Source of the DNA: CAWGCA01 sp963820955
GTDB lineage: Bacteria > Pseudomonadota > Gammaproteobacteria > Chromatiales > Chromatiaceae
Assembly: GCA_963820955.1 (NCBI GenBank)
Contig: CAWGCA010000048.1
Span: 1-64,000, forward strand
Direction of reading: 5' to 3'
DNA length: 64,000 nucleotides
Part shown: positions 61,166 through 64,000 of the stretch, in pieces
Layout of the letters: each line of letters opens with the position of its first letter
How positions within the stretch are numbered: position 1 is the stretch's first letter
Made by a program: the position numbers and the translations under genes
The notes under the pieces: generated by a model
Seen by the model: only the letters and a program-made list of their open reading frames with translations
Told to the model about the DNA's origin: nothing
Databases searched by the model: none

Positions 61166-62290
61166 TCAGAGATCATCCTGATCTACCAAAGATACCGAGC
61201 CCATGCGAGAGGAGTATTTCTCCACATCCTCACTGCTCAGTTTGATCATCAGGCGCACTTCATTGGCGGAATCGGCGTACAGGATGGCATCCTCGTAGCT
61301 TATTTCCCCCTCCTTGTACAACGCATAGAGTGCCTGATCGAAGGTAATCATCCCTTGCTCGGTGGAGCGCTTCATCAACTCCTTTAATTTGTGCACCTCA
61401 CCCTTGCGAATCAGATCCGCCGCCAGAGGCGTGTTGATAAGCACCTCCACTACCGGGCGACGACTTTTGCCATCGGGCCGCCGCACCAGCTGCTGGGCCA
61501 CTATCGCCCGCAGATTCAGGGAGAGATCCATGAACAGTTGGTTACGCCGGTCTTCGGGAAAGAAGTTAATGATGCGATCGAGGGCCTGATTTGCATTGTT
61601 GGCATGCAGGGTTGAGATACAGAGGTGCCCGGTCTCGGCAAAGGCAATGGCATGTTCCATGGTCTCACGGGTGCGAATCTCACCAATCAGAATCACATCG
61701 GGTGCCTGACGCAGGGTATTTTTCAAGGCAACTTCATAGGACTCGGTATCGATACCAACCTCGCGCTGGGTCACGATACAGCCACCATGGTTGTGGGCAA
61801 ACTCAATGGGATCCTCGATGGTAATGATATGCCCGGTACTGTTACGGTTGCGATATCCCACCATCGCCGCCAGGGAAGTAGATTTACCCGTTCCAGTAGC
61901 GCCGACGAAAATCACCAGCCCGCGCTTAGTCATGGCCAAGTCGTTTATGATTGGCGGCAACAACAGCTGGTCTGTTTTCGGAATTTGACTCTCAATGCGG
62001 CGTAATACCATCCCAACGGCACTGCGCTGCACAAAAGCACTGACCCTAAAACGCCCCACTCCCTTGGCAGAAATCGCAAAATTGCACTCGCTGGTCTGAG
62101 TAAACTCCTCCCGTTGGGCGGGCGACATGATACCAGCCACCAATTCCCGCGCATCCTGCTCACCGATCACATCCTTTGACACCGGCATGATGCGGCCATT
62201 GACCTTTATACAAGGGGGCATACCGGCCGTGATAAACAGGTCGGAAGCCTTTTTCTGGGCCATCACTTTCAACAGCGCATCGAATTCCAT
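61166..62290 (-). CDS. pilU: type IV pilus retraction ATPase PilU
   Basis: About 374 residues. A hexameric secretion-type ATPase that assists PilT in retracting pili. Seen: KKASDLFITAGMPPCIKVNG, the Walker A GLVIFVGATGTGKSTSLAAM, the Asp box IITIEDPIEF, Walker B PDVILIGEIRTRETME and the His box AETGHLCISTLHANNANQAL. ATG 62290 follows AGAGG by 6 nt; a TTG at 62296 is in frame. It follows pilT by 66 bp on the same strand and is convergent with the pyrK-like gene. Confidence 0.95.
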   Translation of the reverse strand: MEFDALLKVMAQKKASDLFITAGMPPCIKVNGRIMPVSKDVIGEQDARELVAGIMSPAQREEFTQTSECNFAISAKGVGRFRVSAFVQRSAVGMVLRRIESQIPKTDQLLLPPIINDLAMTKRGLVIFVGATGTGKSTSLAAMVGYRNRNSTGHIITIEDPIEFAHNHGGCIVTQREVGIDTESYEVALKNTLRQAPDVILIGEIRTRETMEHAIAFAETGHLCISTLHANNANQALDRIINFFPEDRRNQLFMDLSLNLRAIVAQQLVRRPDGKSRRPVVEVLINTPLAADLIRKGEVHKLKELMKRSTEQGMITFDQALYALYKEGEISYEDAILYADSANEVRLMIKLSSEDVEKYSSRMGSVSLVDQDDL

Positions 62291-62356
62291 GCTCAACCTC
62301 TCATTTGGTCCTACACCACCTCAGCCCGCTGGGAATCCGCATAGTGCTAACGGGCC

Positions 62357-63394
62357 CTAGACAAAGATTTCCTTCTGGGTTGCCCGTGACTGGGCATCCA
62401 GACGACTGATTACGCCTTTTTTGACCAGATCCTGCAGATGCTGATCCAATGTCTGCATACCGTGGGCCTGACCGGTCTGAATAGCCGAATACATCTGGGC
62501 CACCTTGTCCTCCCTGATCAGATTTCGGATGGCCGGTGTGCCGACCATGATCTCCCAGGCGGCGGTGCGGCCGCCACCGATCTTTTTCAGCAGCGTCTGG
62601 GCAATAACTGACCGCAGAGACTCCGATAGCATGGAGCGAACCATGCCTTTTTCGCCTGCCGGAAATACGTCGATGATACGGTCGATTGTCTTGGCAGCGG
62701 AACTGGTATGCAGGGTCCCGAACACCAGATGCCCCGTCTCCGCCGCAGTCAGCGCCAGACGGATGGTCTCCAGGTCCCGCAACTCGCCGACCAGGATGAT
62801 ATCTGGATCCTCACGCAGGGCGGAGCGCAGCGCCTCGGCAAACCCCAGGGTATCGCGATGCACCTCGCGCTGATTGATCAGACATTTCTTGCTGCTGTGT
62901 ACAAACTCGATCGGATCCTCGATGGTAAGGATATGGGCATATTCGCTGTCGTTCTTGTAGTCCATCATGGCGGCGAGCGTAGTGGACTTGCCTGAGCCTG
63001 TTGGCCCGGTCACCAGAACCAGGCCTCTGGGTACGTTTACAACATCTTTGAACGTCTCCGGACAGCCCAGATCCTCTAAACTCAGCACCTTCGAGGGAAT
63101 GGTTCGAAACACGGCGCCCGCACCCCGGTCCTGGTTGAAGGCGTTAACACGAAACCGCGCCAGACCGGGTATTTCGAAAGAAAAGTCAGTCTCCAGAAAC
63201 TCCTCGAAGTCCTTGCGTTGCTTGTCATTCATGATGTCGTACACAAGGCCGTGTACCACTTTGTGTTCCAGGGCCGGCACATTGATGCGGCGAATGTCCC
63301 CATCCACGCGGATCATGGGAGGCAGGCCGGAAGAGAGGTGCAGGTCCGAAGCATCATGCTTAACGCTGAAGGCGAGAAGCTCGGCAATATCCAT
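62357..63394 (-). CDS. pilT: type IV pilus twitching motility ATPase PilT
   Basis: 345 residues. The main retraction motor of type IV pili. Begins MDIAELLAFSVKHDASDLHL; Walker A GLVLVTGPTGSGKSTTLAAM; Asp box ILTIEDPIEFVH; Walker B PDIILVGELRDLETI; His box AETGHLVFGTLHTSSAAKTI; and AIRNLIRE (the AIRNLIRE motif needed for retraction). ATG 63394 is the family start, with AGGGG upstream; the frame opens earlier at 63427. Divergent from yggS across a 180-bp interval with a palindrome. Confidence 0.97.
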   Translation of the reverse strand: MDIAELLAFSVKHDASDLHLSSGLPPMIRVDGDIRRINVPALEHKVVHGLVYDIMNDKQRKDFEEFLETDFSFEIPGLARFRVNAFNQDRGAGAVFRTIPSKVLSLEDLGCPETFKDVVNVPRGLVLVTGPTGSGKSTTLAAMMDYKNDSEYAHILTIEDPIEFVHSSKKCLINQREVHRDTLGFAEALRSALREDPDIILVGELRDLETIRLALTAAETGHLVFGTLHTSSAAKTIDRIIDVFPAGEKGMVRSMLSESLRSVIAQTLLKKIGGGRTAAWEIMVGTPAIRNLIREDKVAQMYSAIQTGQAHGMQTLDQHLQDLVKKGVISRLDAQSRATQKEIFV

Positions 63395-63487
63395 TCGATT
63401 TATCCCCCTGTAAACAGAAACCATCACCGCCGGCTGGTACTATCCCAGATCTACCGCCAGGGCACAGAGCAGGTTTTATAAAAACCA

Positions 63488-63503
63488 GTTAACCGAGGTT
63501 AAC
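63488..63503. promoter_or_regulatory. palindrome between pilT and yggS
   Basis: GTTAACC and GGTTAAC with two bases between, a perfect 16-bp inverted repeat roughly midway between the divergent pilT and yggS starts. Suited to a dimeric regulator or to a transcript hairpin. No regulator can be named. Confidence 0.4.
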
Positions 63504-63575
63504 GGCGGCTAGCAGTTTTTGCTTTAATATCTACCCAAGGCGGTTGAAGTATAGCCGAGGAACGCGGTTAAGCTT

Positions 63576-64000
63576 ATGAGTCTGATCAAAGCAGGGTTGG
63601 AAAAGGTAGTAGAGCGGATCCGGGAAGCGGAAAGGGTCTATGGCCGGCAATCGGGGTCGGTCAAGCTGCTGGCCGTCAGTAAAACCAGACCCGTCTGTGA
63701 CCTGAGGGAGGCCTGCCTGGCAGGACAGCAGCGCTTTGGCGAAAGCTACCTGCAGGAGGCACTGGAAAAAATAGGGCAACTGGATAACCAGGATGCAGAA
63801 TGGCATTTTATCGGACGGATTCAGAGTAACAAAACCCGCCCCATTGCGGAAAATTTCGACTGGGTCCACAGTATTGAAAATCTCAAGCAGGCAAAACGCA
63901 TCAATGAGCAGCGCCCGGACAACCTTCCGCCACTTAGTATCTGCCTGCAGGTCAAGATAGATCCTGAAGAGGACAAGGGCGGTATTGCACCCGGCGAATT
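63576..64000 (+). CDS. yggS: PLP homeostasis protein YggS, partial
   Basis: The first ~141 residues of the YggS/PROSC family (full length about 230), cut by the window end. ATG 63576 is the family start: LIKAGLEKVVERIREAERVY, then VKLLAVSKTRPVCDLREACL with the PLP-binding Lys (AVSKT), RFGESYLQEALEKI, WHFIGRIQSNKTRPI and SICLQVKIDPEEDKGGI. The protein binds pyridoxal phosphate and balances vitamin B6 and amino-acid pools. Next to pilT as in many Gammaproteobacteria. Confidence 0.95.
   Translation, partial: MSLIKAGLEKVVERIREAERVYGRQSGSVKLLAVSKTRPVCDLREACLAGQQRFGESYLQEALEKIGQLDNQDAEWHFIGRIQSNKTRPIAENFDWVHSIENLKQAKRINEQRPDNLPPLSICLQVKIDPEEDKGGIAPGE

Overview
The window is two different pieces of DNA. 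Positions 1 to about 6470 look actinobacterial: high GC, GTG starts, a DosR-like operator, a secreted pentapeptide-repeat protein. Almost every reading frame there except the pentapeptide gene is broken by frameshifts. From about 6470 to the end the sequence is moderately GC-rich, gammaproteobacterial and almost entirely intact. Gene order around 42-64 kb follows the Pseudomonas aeruginosa arrangement (pilGHIJ-chpA, gshB, tonB3, yqgE, ruvX, pyrR, pyrB, pyrC', pilU, pilT, yggS). The tkt-gap-pgk-pyk-fba run and the overall gene set suggest a Chromatiales-like, perhaps sulfur-oxidising, bacterium. At about 6470 a single ORF begins as an MbcA/Xre-type antitoxin (right side) and ends as a TylF-type methyltransferase (left side). 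This is the best evidence that the contig is chimeric, or less likely that the left end was transferred.

Left segment (1-6470): a frameshifted ADP-ribosylglycohydrolase; a secreted pentapeptide-repeat protein; a frameshifted secreted protein with a duplicated domain; a second copy of the pentapeptide gene's 150-bp promoter and signal-peptide block; then, on the minus strand, a small glycan-type cluster (TylF-like methyltransferase fragment, class I methyltransferase, family 2 glycosyltransferase), all broken.

Right segment. 6.5-10 kb holds the antitoxin stump, a conserved hypothetical gene, a Lys/Ala-rich DUF2934 protein, purC and srkA. 10-19.5 kb is a minus-strand run of nine genes that reads like one envelope machine: a secreted protein, a lipoprotein, a TPR membrane protein, an FHA-like/PEGA/SUMF1-like membrane protein, a MotA/TolQ/ExbB channel, two VWA proteins with ExbD-like N-terminal helices, and another lipoprotein. 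This is the best candidate for an undescribed system. 20.9-28.9 kb is the BPSS1780-like / RDD / SpoIIM / DUF4129 / DUF4350 / MoxR / DUF58 operon. 29.2-36.3 kb encodes central carbon metabolism (fba, pyk, pgk, gap, tkt). 37.2-41.1 kb is the SAM cycle (metK, ahcY, metF), with a SAM-II-like riboswitch before metK and an SAH riboswitch before ahcY. 42-51.8 kb is the Pil-Chp chemosensory system for type IV pili. 53.4-61.1 kb carries gshB, apbE, tonB3-like, yqgE, ruvX, pyrR, pyrB, an inactive-type pyrC' and a pyrK-like gene. pilU, pilT and the start of yggS close the window.

No tRNA, rRNA, CRISPR array or insertion sequence was recognised.
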